Shown: positions 11,191-23,151, numbered from the stretch's first letter. The stretch: 64,000 nt of DNA from Adiantum capillus-veneris (GCA_014529385.2 CM043950.1:152274945-152338944); one strand, 5' to 3'. The notes: generated by a model from the sequence alone, not told the origin. Numbers and translations are program-made.

Positions 11191-12098
11191 AAATTCCTTT
11201 AATAATTTCTGTAATTGACTAGCAATGTTTGCTTGTTTAGAATCAAAAACTGGTGGAATAGATGAGAGAGAAGCATGCGGCGTTGAGGAATGTTCAACAG
11301 ATTTAATGTTAGAAAGAAAATGAGACAGTGAGTAACACAAGAAAACCTAATCTATTTCATTATTAGAAATGAGCTGCAGAAGCTCAGTGGTACAAATCAG
11401 TGGTGATGAAGGTATATTTGTTTCTCCTAACAACAACACATGTGCGCCATGGGATTCAAACATCAAGCTTTCGTTCTCATAGCTATGCTTTAGTAATGGT
11501 CCTAGGCTATGCAACCACTCCCTACCAAGAACCACATCTTCCCTTTTCATGTTCATAACCTGAAAATCCAAGCATGTGGATTACCCTTGTACTTCCAACG
11601 GAAGAGCTTGGCACTGAGTATCCCATATTTCAATATTATGTCCATTCATCATTGCTACCTTGTAGTGGTGGGTACTCCGAGTTTGAGGAATTTTGAGTTT
11701 TTTCACCAATCTGTAATTGATGAAATTGTGAGTAGCACCATCATCTACCAAGATTCGCACCTTGTGCCCTTGAAGATATCCGTGCATGCGTACTAACTCA
11801 TGTGGTCCAAAGGTTGGTTGCCACATGGAAGCAGTGAGACAGCATTCATGCACCACCTTAGTGTGTGTTACTTCCACTGTAGAGAATTGTGAGGAAGACT
11901 GAAGAGGTAGCAGTTGCACCATGTGCACTGCTTTCTCCTTGCCCTGAGCAGTAGATTTTCCCTTGGGACAATCCTTTTTGCCATGACCTCTTCCTAAACA
12001 TTGAAAACATAATTTTTCTTTCTTGGCTTTATCAAAGTCCTCAGGAGAGAGAGGACCCCTAGACCCCTTGGGTTTTTTAGATGCATCCAAATTGGCAA
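11191..12098 (-). pseudogene. N zinc knuckle and aspartic protease
   Basis: The 11581-12090 frame carries a CCHC knuckle (CFQCLGRGHGKKDC, C-X2-C-X4-H-X4-C), the Gag nucleic-acid-binding motif, and then a retropepsin block (VRILVDDGATHNFINYRLVK). The catalytic triplet reads D-D-G rather than D-S/T-G. After a stop, the frame 11347-11571 continues with DFQVMNMKREDVVLGREWL, which holds the conserved ILG-like strand, and ends at the linker to RT. Protease would cut Gag-Pol. Confidence 0.87.
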
Positions 12099-12261
12099 CT
12101 ATAATTTTCTTTTATTGTGCCCATATTGAGTGTGTGTATTACCATGTGTATTAGTAGGCACGTGACTATTATGTGTTTTCTTTTCATTTGGATCATCATG
12201 AATATGTGCTTTCACTATGGCTTCCTCAAGTGTTTTAGGGTCTTGGGTCTTGACATGCTTC
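12099..12261 (-). pseudogene. N Gag, C-terminal part beyond T1
   Basis: Minus-strand frame with KKHVKTQDPKTLEEAIVKA, then HIHDDPNEKK and a His/Asn-rich linker toward the zinc knuckle. This is the Gag segment directly following the GLTPEL block at 13594. Taking out T1 plus one TTAA leaves the two frames in register, which proves the two parts were one gene. Confidence 0.88.
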
Positions 12262-12265
12262 TTAA

Positions 12266-13589
12266 CACTAGGTTGGTAACCTACCAGGACATAAAAGTGT
12301 CCTTTCAGGGTTTTGAAAAAAACCTCGAAAACCATAGTAGATCCACTCATTTTGTAAAATCCTTTCATGAGGTTATAGTTCAAGGCCTACTACACATGGA
12401 AAAAATAAGAAACTTGTAAAATTTCTCACTTTTTGGTCACACCAAGCCTCCACAGTTGATGGACCAGTACATTTTCATCAAAACTGTCATTTCTTACGTT
12501 TTGTTGCATAAAAATAAGATTAGGGATTTTTGTAGGACTTGAGATAAACTCCCTAGTTAACTTCAATGGGTTGGTGATCAGAACATATGATTGCTTCTCA
12601 CTCACTATTTTTTGTTTTGCCAAAAGAAATAGGTACAAAAAGTTGAATTTTTACCATTCTGCAAACCTATTATCAAAGTTTCTATAGCCACGCTCAATAC
12701 AAATGATATATGCATGTTTTCTTAGTTCCCTATTTTCCTTTAGGTTTATAAGGAGCCATGGAGAATATCAAAAGAATAATACATCTCTTACCAAGGGGAA
12801 TCTTGGGGACAAAGATGAAGTACTAAATACAACAAACATGAAAAAACTGGGTTCAACATTATGAGTTGTAGAATCCCATAGAAACTATTCAATATCTAGC
12901 CAAATTTGATCCTTATGACTAGATATGGTTACTACCTAAAAAATGCATGTAGTTGTCACAAGAAAATAACAATATTGAAAAAGCTATACTTGATATACTA
13001 GAATGTTTTGTTTTCTTCTATAATTGAAAAAATCAACCATCGTTGTCTACTATGCAAAATAGGGTATTAGGTGCCCCAAAACTCAAGAAATATTAGATTT
13101 ATGTTACAATATGCGACATAGAAAATCAAAACTGCATTTGGATATCATGAAAGCCACCAAAAAAATAATAATACAAGAGCTAAAATTGGCTAAAAAACAG
13201 GATTTGACAATTTTTGTAATTTGGTTATAACTTATAACTTAAACATTTATTTCTCCCTAGAAGCATTAGGAAATGTTGAGGACTACTAAAGATAGTTCTC
13301 TAGCATTATAGACCTCACAAACATGAATTCTAGAGTGGTATAGTTGCAAAATGTTTGAAGAAAGCCAAAAACAGGACCCGTTTTTTTACACAGTTTAGGT
13401 TGTGAAATGTTGTGCAAGGACAAGGTTAAAGATGGAATTGATATTCCACAAAAACGTCGAGTTTTTTTGAGCTCATGAGACAACTTTCTAGACAGATAGC
13501 ACGTCAAAATCCATTTTAAAACTCTTGACATAATTCAAGGAAAATGGTCACTTAACAGGACATAAAAGTGTCCCATTACCAACCTAGTG
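12266..13589 (+). mobile_element. TIR element T1 (TTAA-flanked, CACTA-like ends)
   Basis: A 1324-bp non-autonomous element with inverted ends CACTAGGTTGGTAA / TTACCAACCTAGTG. It is flanked on both sides by TTAA (12262-12265 and 13590-13593). Subterminal GGACATAAAAGTGTCC words, themselves imperfect inverted repeats, lie next to each end. It has no transposase-like frame. A second copy in the opposite orientation sits at 29492-30827 with about 95% identity over the stretches compared. Insertion into N's gag is exact. Confidence 0.92.
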
Positions 13590-13593
13590 TTAA

Positions 13594-14434
13594 TTAAGCT
13601 CGGGTGTCAGACCTCGTATGAACCCCTTAATCTCGGGTGTCAGACCTCGTATGAACCCCCTTACTTGTTGAAAGGTATCTAAGCCTTCCAACTTGAGTAT
13701 AACATCTTGATAGTGAGAGATATATTCAAGTAGTGATGGGTATTGGTGGATGGAACATGTGTCCCAAGCCGTCCAATTCCGATTGGCCTCGTTTGTAGGC
13801 AAAAATTCTTTGCTAAACATAGCTTCAAAATCTGCCCAACTCTGTGGTATGATGTTCTTCTTCTTGAGAGACATCCACCATTTGTAGGCCTTGCCTTCTA
13901 GAGTTAAGCTCGTTTGTAGGGCTCTGACTGGGTCCGGAGTACACCATAAGGCCTGAATTCCATCCCACCTGAATTCCATCTCTTAAAAATCGATGGTTTG
14001 GTGTTTTTCAACAATTCATCCACCTCTTTTGCAGTGAGAGTATGCAACGTATCAGCATTTGGGCCTTGCCCTAGATTAGAAGTGCCTTGCCCTTGTGTAG
14101 CAACGTGCTCATGCATGTGCATGTCAGCAGGACTCTTGGACTGCTGGTGCATTAATTGAATTACTAATGTGGATAGTTTAGTAACATTTTCATTTAAAGC
14201 TTTAAATGTTTTTTCCATGACTATCATGCTTGTTTGAAGTGCACCAAATTCTTGAATATCGAGCAATTCGTAAGTATCATCACCTACCGTAACATCGCGG
14301 GCACTCTCCTTGAGAGGATCGGGCTGCGGGCCATCATTGGCAGGATCACGCATACTATGCATGATCCTGCCATCATTGGTAGGATCACGCATACTTTGCT
14401 CAAAATTGAATGTCATATTGATATCCGAATCCAT
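13594..14434 (-). pseudogene. N Gag, N-terminal part
   Basis: Starts at a Met codon at 14434 (MDSDINMTFNFEQSM), followed by a short internal repeat (MRDPxNDG twice) and a charged region. The Ty3/gypsy capsid domain follows at about 13594-13979 (EGKAYKWWMSLKKKNIIPQ, WADFEAMFSKEF). The two parts sit in different frames, so one frameshift lies near 13980. Close to the T1 insertion the GFIRGLTPE block is duplicated in frame (33-bp units 13599-13631 and 13632-13664). Gag would form the cytoplasmic particle. Confidence 0.87.
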
Positions 14435-15206
14435 GGCGACACAGTGCGGTGCAAGGAGTATCCAGAAAAAAATACCTGATATTGAGAGCACTCTCAAAGT
14501 GTAATTAGCCTTGCTAATTCCGTCAAAATCGATAGTATCCCAGTGGAGAGTGATTTGAATTGTCCGCCGTATATGGAATTCCACAAGTTCTTGATAGCCG
14601 AATCAATTAGACTTGAAAGCATTAATTGACTTTACCAAAAAATTGTACTTGAACTCCGTCGGTGTTCTTGAAATCTCCGAGTTTTTGTGTAATACACAGA
14701 GAATTTGGCTCGAAGTTTGTGCTGGCCTCGTCGATGCTATGCCGCACCTCTCCTGCCTGCCAAATCTGCACGTGGAGTAAGGGGGTGGGATACCCTACTG
14801 TGGGTACCGCCCCTTATGTTTAAAATTTAGGTATGGCCACTAACCCGCAAGGGGGTTGGGCGCCCTTAAGTGGGAAAAAAGAAGTCCACAATCGGCTATG
14901 GCCGCTCAAAGCAGCACACAGATGATTGCCGTCACCGTGGAGCTCATTGTGTTGAGGTAGGGGCTCCGGCCCAGTGACATGAAGTCCTACCCTACCCGGC
15001 ACACAGCCGTAGAGCCCGCAAGCGGAACTTTTGGTGTAAGTCCGTCTCGGCGTCTCCTCCTTGCAAGGGGGGGTTGCCCATAGCGTGCTGGCCTTGTCAT
15101 CCTCATCACAGGAAGGATGCTTCATGCCCCTCTTGACCACGACATGCAGAAAAGCATGCACAATTGTGTGGCTCCCCTCCTCCACGGCTGTGCCTTTCCC
15201 AAAAAA
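14435..15206 (-). other. N untranslated leader
   Basis: Lies between the primer binding site and the gag start. It is GC-richer than the surroundings, with duplicated words such as caagggggttgggcgccctt. I see no conserved protein. A frame on 14820-15185 looks compositional. It probably holds packaging signals; that is inference. Confidence 0.5.
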
Positions 15207-15228
15207 GGAACCTTGCTCTTGATACCAA
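15207..15228 (-). promoter_or_regulatory. Primer binding site of N (initiator Met tRNA)
   Basis: Directly inside the 5' LTR the minus strand reads TTGGTATCAAGAGCAAGG, matching the plant initiator-Met primer site TGGTATCAGAGC with one extra A. The position one base from the LTR end is as expected for priming of minus-strand DNA. Confidence 0.85.
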
Positions 15229-15381
15229 TGTAAGACAAGGGGAACTAGAACCTAGGAGTCCACCACCCAACCACCCACTATATAGCATAGCCCCTGGCCC
15301 TTTGTCCTAGTTGGACTCCCTTTCCACACTGCCTAGCCCGGCCCTGCCCTTGTCTAGTCCAGCCTTGCCAGTGTCGTGACA
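15229..15381 (-). repeat. 5' LTR of N, 153 bp
   Basis: Partner of 7808-7960. In its native orientation it would drive transcription toward lower coordinates. A possible TATA-like ctatatag lies near 15278. Confidence 0.95.
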
Positions 15382-15560
15382 ACAACAACCCAAATTTCTC
15401 TCTTAACTTGTGGGTAGCCTCTTTGGCATTGAGCACTTTTTCTCCAAATCGAACCGCATACCTTTTCCTTTCTTCATCATCTTGACCTATAGCCCACCCA
15501 ATACCTGTCTAGCTAGTGTCAATTGTTAAAATTACTGGCCTTCCGCATTTGTAGTTGACT
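15382..15560 (-). pseudogene. Element A RNase H, N-terminal half
   Basis: The minus strand encodes TIDTS, a stop, then TGIGWAIGQDDEERKRYAV and RFGEKVLNAKEATHKLREKF. This is the first catalytic Asp region through the Glu region of RNase H. It aligns with B's KVDTSPTGIE and QFGAKVLSAHQRNYAQIKRE. The frame ends exactly at the N insertion, and the remainder continues at 7807 with about a one-base frame slip beyond the target duplication. Confidence 0.82.
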
Positions 15561-16380
15561 TTCCTCAAGGTCGGAGCCTCGAGAAGCAACTTCTTTAATT
15601 CCCTGATAGCCTGTGTGTGAACTTCTTCCCAAACAAATCTTTTACCTTTTCTCAGGAGTTGATAAAGCACTTTTACAACATGAGAAAAATGTGGTGGTCA
15701 AATAAGATAGAATACACATGCACCCAAAAATCAACGAACTTCAGTAAAATCGAAGAGCACGTTTCCTTCATCTTTTGAATAGCTTCAACTTTAGTCGTAC
15801 TTGGCCTTCTACCTTCTGGACTGCACATATGCCCCACAATTAGAACCTCTTTAGCACCAAAAGTTGATTTTTGCCCTAAAAGTGTTAAGTTAACCTCTTC
15901 AAGCCTGGATAAAATAGCATCACAATCAGCAATATGTTGACCAACAAACTGTTGGCACCCCCTCTGACCTGTTACTTTATCTTTTGAGCCTTTACTTGGT
16001 AGATCATCAATGAAAGGCATAGTAACATGAGGGATAAAGTACCTTAATACCTTATTCATGCCGCTCATCATATGAGCTACAATGATGAGCTATGGTAGAG
16101 TGCACATCCATACCAACCTCACATCCATACCAAGTATATGCACACACCCAATCTCACTTTGCTCAAAAGAAAAAGCTTTACAGTGTTTTTTGAGCATACC
16201 TTGAAAGCACTTGATTTCCTCTTTTTTGAGAGAACCATCTTCTCCAACCTTCAGCTGATGCAATGTCTCCTTAGTGAATTTATTCCGAATGTTCTTAGGA
16301 TTCCTGAGCATAGGCTGTTGAGAAGATTCTTTAATCACCCCATCACTTCCTTCAGGTAGAGGTGTAGCCATTGGTTTCAC
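15561..16380 (-). pseudogene. Element A reverse transcriptase, deleted
   Basis: The right part (16090-16380) carries the pre-RT segment (FQGMLKKHCKAFSFEQSEIG). The left part (15673-16071) begins MSGMNKVLRYFIPHVTMPFIDDLPSKG, containing the F-I-D-D catalytic motif, then a thumb/connection block (ILSRLEEVNLTLLGQKSTF, VLIVGHMCSPEGRRPS). Compared with B, the whole fingers/palm stretch between EIGCV and MCTLP is missing. At the join a short acatccatacca word is repeated, suggesting deletion by microhomology. It cannot be active. Confidence 0.85.
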
Positions 16381-16409
16381 TTTCTTTGCAACAGTCTTGT
16401 ACTTTGTCT

Positions 16410-17457
16410 CTACCCGTGCTTCAACTTCTTACCCAAGTCATCCTCAATATGCATAAGTGCCTTACAGTATATGTCCAACTCTTCATACATGTCCATCGAG
16501 TGCACTTTAACAACTTCCGATCCACTTTCTAACCTGTTTTTCTTGATATCCTCAAGCTCTGACATAGTGTCAGCATAAGAAATCTCTTCAAAGATTCCTG
16601 AAATCACATCCAGCACATTACATCCCTGCAATTCACTTTGAATACTTGAAACATATTGTTTCTCCCACTTAGGTAAACCATTAAATTTTTTGTAAGGTAC
16701 TTAATCCTCAGATGTCAATCCCAAAAATCTTGACAAGAAGGTTTCTCTTTGCGAGAACTTCTCCTCACTTGTACCACCATAGTCCCGCTTTATAGCGGCA
16801 CCCGGAGAAAATCCTGAGTAAATCTTTGTAGGCTTTGAACTCTTTGCGTATCTTTGGCTTTGGACGATCATGTAAATTGTCTTTGTTCCTGGAATGGTCA
16901 ACACATACAGTTAAAAATTGAACCGCTTTCTTACCATCTCGGCTTCGTACCCTGGCATAGGCCGAGCCATCATCTAGGACCTTAGTTTCCATCCATATAG
17001 TTATAATGTAGGGCTTTCCCAAAAGCAGTGGGTAGGAGGAATGCTCCTTTATAAAGAATTTTTTCTCATCACAGACATCCCTGATTGTTACCTTGACATT
17101 TGCACATGCACCATAAAGATCACTTGGAAGCATGTTGGCAGCTCAAATCCGTCACCCGTGGTCCACATCAATAGGCCACTTCTCCTTCTGGTGCAAATTA
17201 TTTGCCATCAGATTGATTTTGAAACCATGGTCTATAAGGGCTAAGACTGGCTCCTCAATGTTGTCAAGCTTTACCACAGTCTCAGTCATTGCTCTTGCCC
17301 AATGAGTCCTTGAAAAGTGACTCTTGGGTATAGTTTCTTCATATTCCGTGTCATTCAAATGCATGTTTCTTACCTTGGGTAAAATTGGATTTGAAACTAC
17401 CATAGGCTTTGAATCTTCTTCTAAAAGATCTGCTAAATATTCCTCATAATCACCCAA
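16410..17457 (-). pseudogene. Element A aspartic protease region
   Basis: Protease blocks appear in two frames. One is 17152-17457 with TVVKLDNIEEPVLALIDHGF (active-site triplet D-H-G). The other is 16765-17133 with DLYGACANVKVTIRDV and SSYPLLLGKPYIITIWMETK, the flap-distal and LLG strand. Downstream (16410-16631) is a spacer (ISYADTMSELEDI) that also occurs in B (FIDTMSELDAI). The frames are separated by stops. It would process the A polyprotein. Confidence 0.82.
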
Positions 17458-17513
17458 AATTGCTTCAATGTGACGAACCGCTTGGCTCTTAACTGATTCT
17501 GGCTCTTACTCAC

Positions 17514-19234
17514 TCAGATCTGTTGCTTCCTTTTTATAATGTTGATAATCTCCTCATGGAACTCGCATTTGGAAATTCCCAAAATATCCCCCAATGTGAG
17601 CTCCACTTTACTATTTAGAATACACTCTTCAAAAACCTTCTTCAGATCTATAGCCAATTCAATATCAGATTTAAGTTTATACGAGGGTCCCTTAGGCTTA
17701 CCTTGATTTTTGTCCTTTGGAGCCTCCTCCATAACCACTTCGGGAGTAGGCTTAGGAGTAGGCCCTTCTTCTTTCTTGCCACTGGATCTTGTTGGCCTTT
17801 TTGAGGTACCAACAACCTCTTCATCCTGTTTCCGCTTCTCTTCCACCATAGCTTCATTGGCTTGAGCTTTAGCAATAAATGCATATACTGAAAGAGAATC
17901 TACTGGATCGATCCATCCTGTAGTTTTTGAAATTAAATTCCCCAACTATCGTAACTTCCCATACGTTACCTTTCCTACTTCTGCTATCTTTCAATCATAC
18001 AGCCATAGTTGGCCCTTTGCACCTGCACCTTCATCATCTCCCTTACCACAAACTTGCAGCCCATATGTAGCTCCTTCCACAAGAGCAACATTATGTTGTA
18101 TTTCTTCCACTAGCTTCTTCATGCGGCCCCAACCAAAGTTTAAGCAGAGCATCTCTCCTAATGCCCTGAGATGAATCTTCTTGTCTTTCCAAAAAACCAC
18201 ATTCTTCTTGTAAGCTTCATCAAACTCATCACACTCTTTTACATACCTATGGTCTTTGCTATCACACCACATGCATCAATTATCCCAGTTTTACATGGTG
18301 GCTACTGCTGTGTAGGCTCGGAAGTAGATGCTTTTGCAGCTAACCATTCAAATTTAGCAATTTTAAAATTTAAATTTAGCTCTTGAATACCTTTTACTAG
18401 AGCATCGAGAACAGGCCCTTTTACCTTAGGTACTGTCGAGGGTGATTTCCCTTTAATCTCTTCTTCAGCATCATCTTTTACCTCAACCAGGATTTGCGTG
18501 TCAACTCACTTTTGTCGTTTTACAATCCTATTCACCGCTTTAGAGACTATTTTCCAATCTAATGTCAACCCCAGTTCTCTTGCCAGGTCGTCCAATAATT
18601 GCACCAAATTCTTTTGAAGTCGTGGATCAGCAGCTTGAATAAACAATTCCACCGCCTGATCCTTCAAAGAAGGTTGTTTAACTGATGACAACTGATCAAA
18701 CTTCTTTTCGAACTCTTGTAATAGTTCTCGTGCACAGATAAATTTTTACTCTTCTTCTGCACCAATTTCATAAAACTTTGTCTAGTCACCCTCTGAGAAT
18801 CTTACAAAAAATATTCCTCTTGAAGCGCCTTCTTGAAGTCTTGCCAATTCGATCCTTCAGCAGCCTAAATTTCTTTAATCTGGGCCCTAAGTTTCGGTAC
18901 TGCAATCATATGAAATCCTTCCACTGAGTCCTGGTCTTCAATTCCATTATCTTCCATAGAATGCTCATAAAAATTGTAAAAGTTTGAAATATCTTGGCCT
19001 TCAAACCGCTGCAACTTCTCTATAACACTTTGCCAAGCTTTAAATCCGCTCTTGCAGCTTATGGTTATGTTGGGCAGCCTGTTGTTTCTGCTGCATGTAC
19101 ACTGCAAACTACTGCATCATCTACTGCATGGCTACCTCTTGCGGTGTAGACAGATGCTTCAACTATTTTCCCACCCTGGCTTGGGTTTTGCGTCGGGTTC
19201 ACTAGGTGTCGGGGGATATGTGCTCGAAATGTGA
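17514..19234 (-). pseudogene. Element A Gag, degenerate
   Basis: The N-terminal blocks lie near 19065-19150 (EVAMQ, stop, MMQ, stop, FAVYMQQKQQAAQHN) and match B's MQMFQAFAMFMQQQ. A middle helical part sits at 18506-18691 (VELFIQAADPRLQKNLVQLL). A zinc-knuckle-like block (CMWCDSKDHRYVKEC, with one extra residue before the last Cys) lies at about 18230-18275. A final block at 17514-17945 has TTGWIDPVDSLSVYAF, a Lys/Pro-rich linker and KVELTLGDILGISKCEFHEE. At least four breaks are visible. Confidence 0.8.
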
Positions 19235-19878
19235 ACCGGGTCAGCACCACCGGGCTGCTAGCTATGGGAGAAGAGAGAAGGAAAAGATGCACCACACCGC
19301 AAAACTATCAAGTGACCACTTCAAAACAAGAACAAAGTGCTAAAGTAATTGAAGGTTATGATGCTGACAAAATCCGACGCACAATAGCCAAGGCGATGCT
19401 ATTTAAAACATCATTAACTTAATTAATTACAAATTAAGGAGTTTAAGCTCACCTTCACAAAATCTAGGCCGAAATTAATTTAGATTGCAATGATTCAAAT
19501 TGTCCGCTGGTGATCGATGTTGAAGAATATAAGACTAAACATATTGAATTGCCACAAAACATTTCCCTGTGTTGCTAATTCTGCTTCTTTCTACTTACTT
19601 TCTCGATCAGGAATGGCTTCCTCTCCAAGAGAGGGAGAAAGAATCCTATCCTGCTTTTCCCTTTTGGCTTGCTGCCTTTGACTCCTTTCTTGTCTCTTTC
19701 TCCGAGAGCTTTACTTCACAAGCACGACATAGAGATATAGTGAGTGAGAGAGAACCCTTTGCTTTGCCTCTCCTTCTCGAGAGAGAGAGAGAGAGCCGCT
19801 TTGGCTTGCCTTATTCTTTCCTTCTTTGCCTTGTCGAGAACGAGAGGAAGAGAATCTTCCTTTGCTTTGCTAGCCGAG

Positions 19879-19929
<51 letters not shown>

Positions 19930-19957
19930 TGCTTCACCTTACGTTCTCCCTCCAAGC
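19235..19957. other. A leader or LTR edge with GA-rich modules
   Basis: No gene. From about 19600 it is built from modules sharing cctttgctttgc, tagccgaggacgaga and a GA run, including a (GA)n array at 19882-19926. These modules resemble the LTR interior, so the 5' LTR may extend left to about 19.6 kb. The 3' LTR copy lacks them. I found no convincing primer site. Confidence 0.5.
19882..19926. repeat. (GA)n microsatellite
   Basis: Pure GA run of 45 bp following tagccgaggac. It is one of three arrays tied to the same lead-in sequence in element A. Confidence 0.97.
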
Positions 19958-20087
19958 TTCCCTCTTCTCCTTTCTTTGTTAGCTGAGGACGAGAGAAAGA
20001 AAGAGGGATTTGCCTTGTTCTTCTCCCCTTCGAGCTCTCTTATCCCCTTCCTTCGAGCTCTCTTATCCGCTTCCTTCGCTAGCCGAG

Positions 20088-20187
<100 letters not shown>

Positions 20188-20635
20188 ATGCTTTGCTTCC
20201 TTTGTTTTTCTAGTCAAGCTCCCTAGTCTCCCTTCCTCCTTCTCCGTCACACTACTCCCCAACAAACTCCTCACGTCCTCTTTTTCCTCCGCTTGCATGC
20301 CCTAAAAAATAACCCCCCTATTTTAAGCTTGCCCCCTCCATTAGCAACAACGATGCCGTCGTTTCTAGGGAGCGTAAAAACGCCCTCAAGATGACATGGC
20401 AAGGTGGGGTTTGAAGTATGCAAAATGCCTTGCAAATAGCACCAAAATCCTTTGCCTTGGCCTACTCAGATCGGCCGAGAGCTGCTCAACGGCCACCGAG
20501 AGCGCATCCTTCTCCTGCAGCACTACCACCTGCTGCATGCTTGCGCCATCTCCCTTTCTTTTTCTTTTCCTCCACGCTTAAGCCCTTATTTAAATTAATT
20601 GAGCGGCCATTGGATTATCTTGGGCGGGCAGCCCT

Positions 20636-21230
20636 TTAAGGGCACCCCATTTGGCATACATATCGACTAAAGCATCGCCAAGCATAACAACTCCGGTTCC
20701 CCTTGGGCAGCTTCATTCCCTTGCTTTGGGCACCACATTTGATACACATGCCGGCCAAGGCAATGCCAAGGACAACATTCTCCTCCATCAGCCCTTGACT
20801 AACAAAATCATCATAAATTTCGATGATCATATCACCTTCTTAGTGCATTACACCTTCAAGATGCAAGCGTAGGTGATTGTATTCGCCTGAAAGCATTCCC
20901 TTCGCAGTTGGTTTAATTTTCCCAAAGCTTCTTACCGCAGTCGTGTTGGGCATTCCCCTCAATCATTGCATTCCAAGAGACGACATTCCTGACACAAAGC
21001 TCTTCAAAAAGCTTATGTGCTTTCATACGAGCACCACATTTAGCATATTTAACTTCCAAATCATATCGGTTTCCAGCATTCCCAGATGGCACACCGACCA
21101 AGTGGACCGGATTGGTATGGAACAGGGCCCCCGGTGAATATTTAACGGCCAATATCTGGGCAACTAAAACTCCGATCACTGATTTAAAAATATTGACACC
21201 CTCCGCAAAGTGAGAACCTCAGGCCCATGC
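20636..21230 (-). pseudogene. PPR protein fragment inside A 5' LTR
   Basis: Second copy of the captured fragment. It is better preserved than the left copy: 20913-21179 reads SGNAGNRYDLEVKYAKCGAR, then KLFEELCVRNVVSWNAMI. The next block reads YDDFVSQGLMEENVVLGIAL (20725-20830), and finally GDALVDMYAKWGAL (20640-20690). Together these span parts of three or four PPR units, including the LVDMYAKCG and VVSWNAMIAGYAQ signatures of plant PLS proteins. Frames change between blocks, so no product is expected. Confidence 0.82.
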
Positions 21231-21585
21231 ATTCACTTCATCTCTGTCCCCTCAGCTACAGTTGCCCAATCTGGTACAGATCTGCATCAACTTAAACTTC
21301 AACCTGTCATAAATTCTTCACTGTAGCTCCAATCGACAAGCCATAAAGACAGACTGGTAGATCACTTCAAGCACTATAGTTCTAGATCATAAACTCCAAT
21401 GTGTGCTCACTTCAAGCATACTCTTTTTTAGCATCATTAAGGCACCTGTTGGCCCTTTAAAGTTGCATTTGACATACATTAACCGTAAAAATAGCTTGTT
21501 ACCAAGCCCTAAACACTAATCATTAATCAAGTAAGCTTCAAATAAGATCATCGTGCATTTTTTTGGTTTCTTTCTTAGCATGGGA

Positions 21586-22520
21586 GCGGACCTACACGAC
21601 AACGGGAGCATAAGAAAGTCTACTTTACAGAGTTTGAGAATGTCCAAAAGTGTTTTCTTACAAAAGTTCTCTAAGTTAAGACACAAACATCATATATGCT
21701 CCTACTTCTGACTCGGGATCTCTTTTAATTGAGGTCATGGGCATGGAAATGGTTGTGGAGTACATGATAAATATGTGTCAAAACCCCTCACATTGACTTC
21801 CTACAATTGCAAGGAAGCAAGCAAAAAAGTTCAAAAAATGCATAAAATCAAGATCTTGAGCATGGGATGGATGCAAGATATAAAGAAGTGGTTTGGAAGA
21901 TGGGATGCATTACACTTGCTACATTATGCCTCAATAGAATCCCAATTGAATGAAGCTTTTCTATAATGCCAATGTATTACGGCCTAAGAGAAATCTGGTG
22001 GGTCATGCTTCATACGTTACACTACCTATATGGTCCCCCAACTACGAAACCATGTTCTTTGTTTAAACAGGAATCCATACTCGCCCTTACATGCTTGAGC
22101 CTATCCCCTCAACAATACAAACTATCAAATCCATTCAACTTAGCTCCCACGCCCTTCGATGAGAGCTAGGGCATTGAGGCAATGGAGAAGAGTCAAATCG
22201 ATTGTGCACATTATGATCACTACAAGTTCAAGAGTTTGAGTACCACACACTACTAGAGTGCTCAGCTTTTGGTCACATCCAAATTTTCTTCTCTCACATT
22301 TTCAAACATGACTTAGACATACACACTTTCCTCTCCCAGCCATAGTGTGGGCTCTCCCCACTGGGACTCTCATCACCACAATTTTGGAGCACCAAGAATC
22401 ACTCATCAGCCACACACATACTACATCACATGTAACTTTGATCCCATAGGTCATATTTGAACTTGAGGATGATAATAAAATCTAACTATATATCTATCTC
22501 TCCCTCTCCCTCTCTCTTCT
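21586..22520. other. No recognised gene
   Basis: Two short plus-strand frames (21775-21966 and 21966-22169) overlap by a base but show no family resemblance. No LTR ends, tRNA or repeats were noticed. It may be a relic of an older element. Confidence 0.45.
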
Positions 22521-22527
22521 CTAACTT

Positions 22528-22749
<222 letters not shown>

Positions 22750-22876
22750 ACTCTTCTCTAACTCTTTCTCTCTCTATCTTTTTCATTTTTTGAAAATCGT
22801 TGTTTTTTTCAAACATTCATTTAACGTTTTTTTAAGCTAAGGCATTGTTGTAGGTGCAATGGTGGGTGAAATCTTA

Positions 22877-22911
22877 AGCAAGGTATGCCCAAAAACACGG
22901 CATACCTTGCT
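22877..22911. other. Perfect 13-bp stem hairpin
   Basis: AGCAAGGTATGCC (22877-22889) is followed after a 9-nt loop by its exact complement (22899-22911). No poly-U or gene sits beside it. It may be chance, or a fragment of an inverted-repeat element. Confidence 0.7.
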
Positions 22912-23128
22912 CTGTTTCTTCTATAATGTGCAAGTTATTATTATGTATATTATTGCATTTTGATTTTTAAAATGTTGGCAAAAGAATCCCATGGTGCAAT
23001 GGGTTTATTTCTCAACCTCGAAAATTCCTTTCTGTATATTTTTTTTCTTTTGTATCTTTTCCTACTAATTAGATTTTCCTCTTATTGTTTCTTTGGTACT
23101 TTCTCCTCTTTGCACTATTGAGAGTTTA

Positions 23129-23151
23129 CCCCCCCCCCCTCCCCCCCCCCC
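23129..23151. repeat. Poly-C tract
   Basis: A run of C interrupted by one T at 23139. Such tracts are error-prone in sequencing, so its length is uncertain. Confidence 0.9.

Larger units (their letters stand above)
7808..15381 (-). mobile_element. Chromovirus N (Ty3/gypsy) nested in A
   Basis: Bounded by 153-bp LTRs (7808-7960 and 15229-15381) starting tgtaagacaagg and ending gaca on the plus strand. The flanks are gcaac (7803-7807) and acaac (15382-15386), a target duplication with one mismatch. A polypurine run (aaggggggagtac in minus orientation) abuts the 3' LTR, and an initiator-Met primer site abuts the 5' LTR. The domain order on the minus strand is gag, zinc knuckle, protease, RT, RNase H, integrase, chromodomain. 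The LTRs differ at six positions (about 4%). The element itself carries T1 and a 392-bp tandem duplication. Confidence 0.95.

Noticed and set aside
12262-12270. Reading T1/T2 as ordinary CACTA transposons with 3-bp duplications
   Set aside because: The three bases outside each end are TAA on the left and TTA on the right at both loci; only a 4-bp TTAA matches.
12426-12638. Frames within T1 and T2, such as 30377-30667
   Set aside because: No transposase motifs; they differ by stops between the two copies, so the elements are treated as non-coding.
21586-21590. gcgga as target duplication of element A
   Set aside because: No matching word at the left edge; the left LTR end is not defined, so no duplication is claimed.
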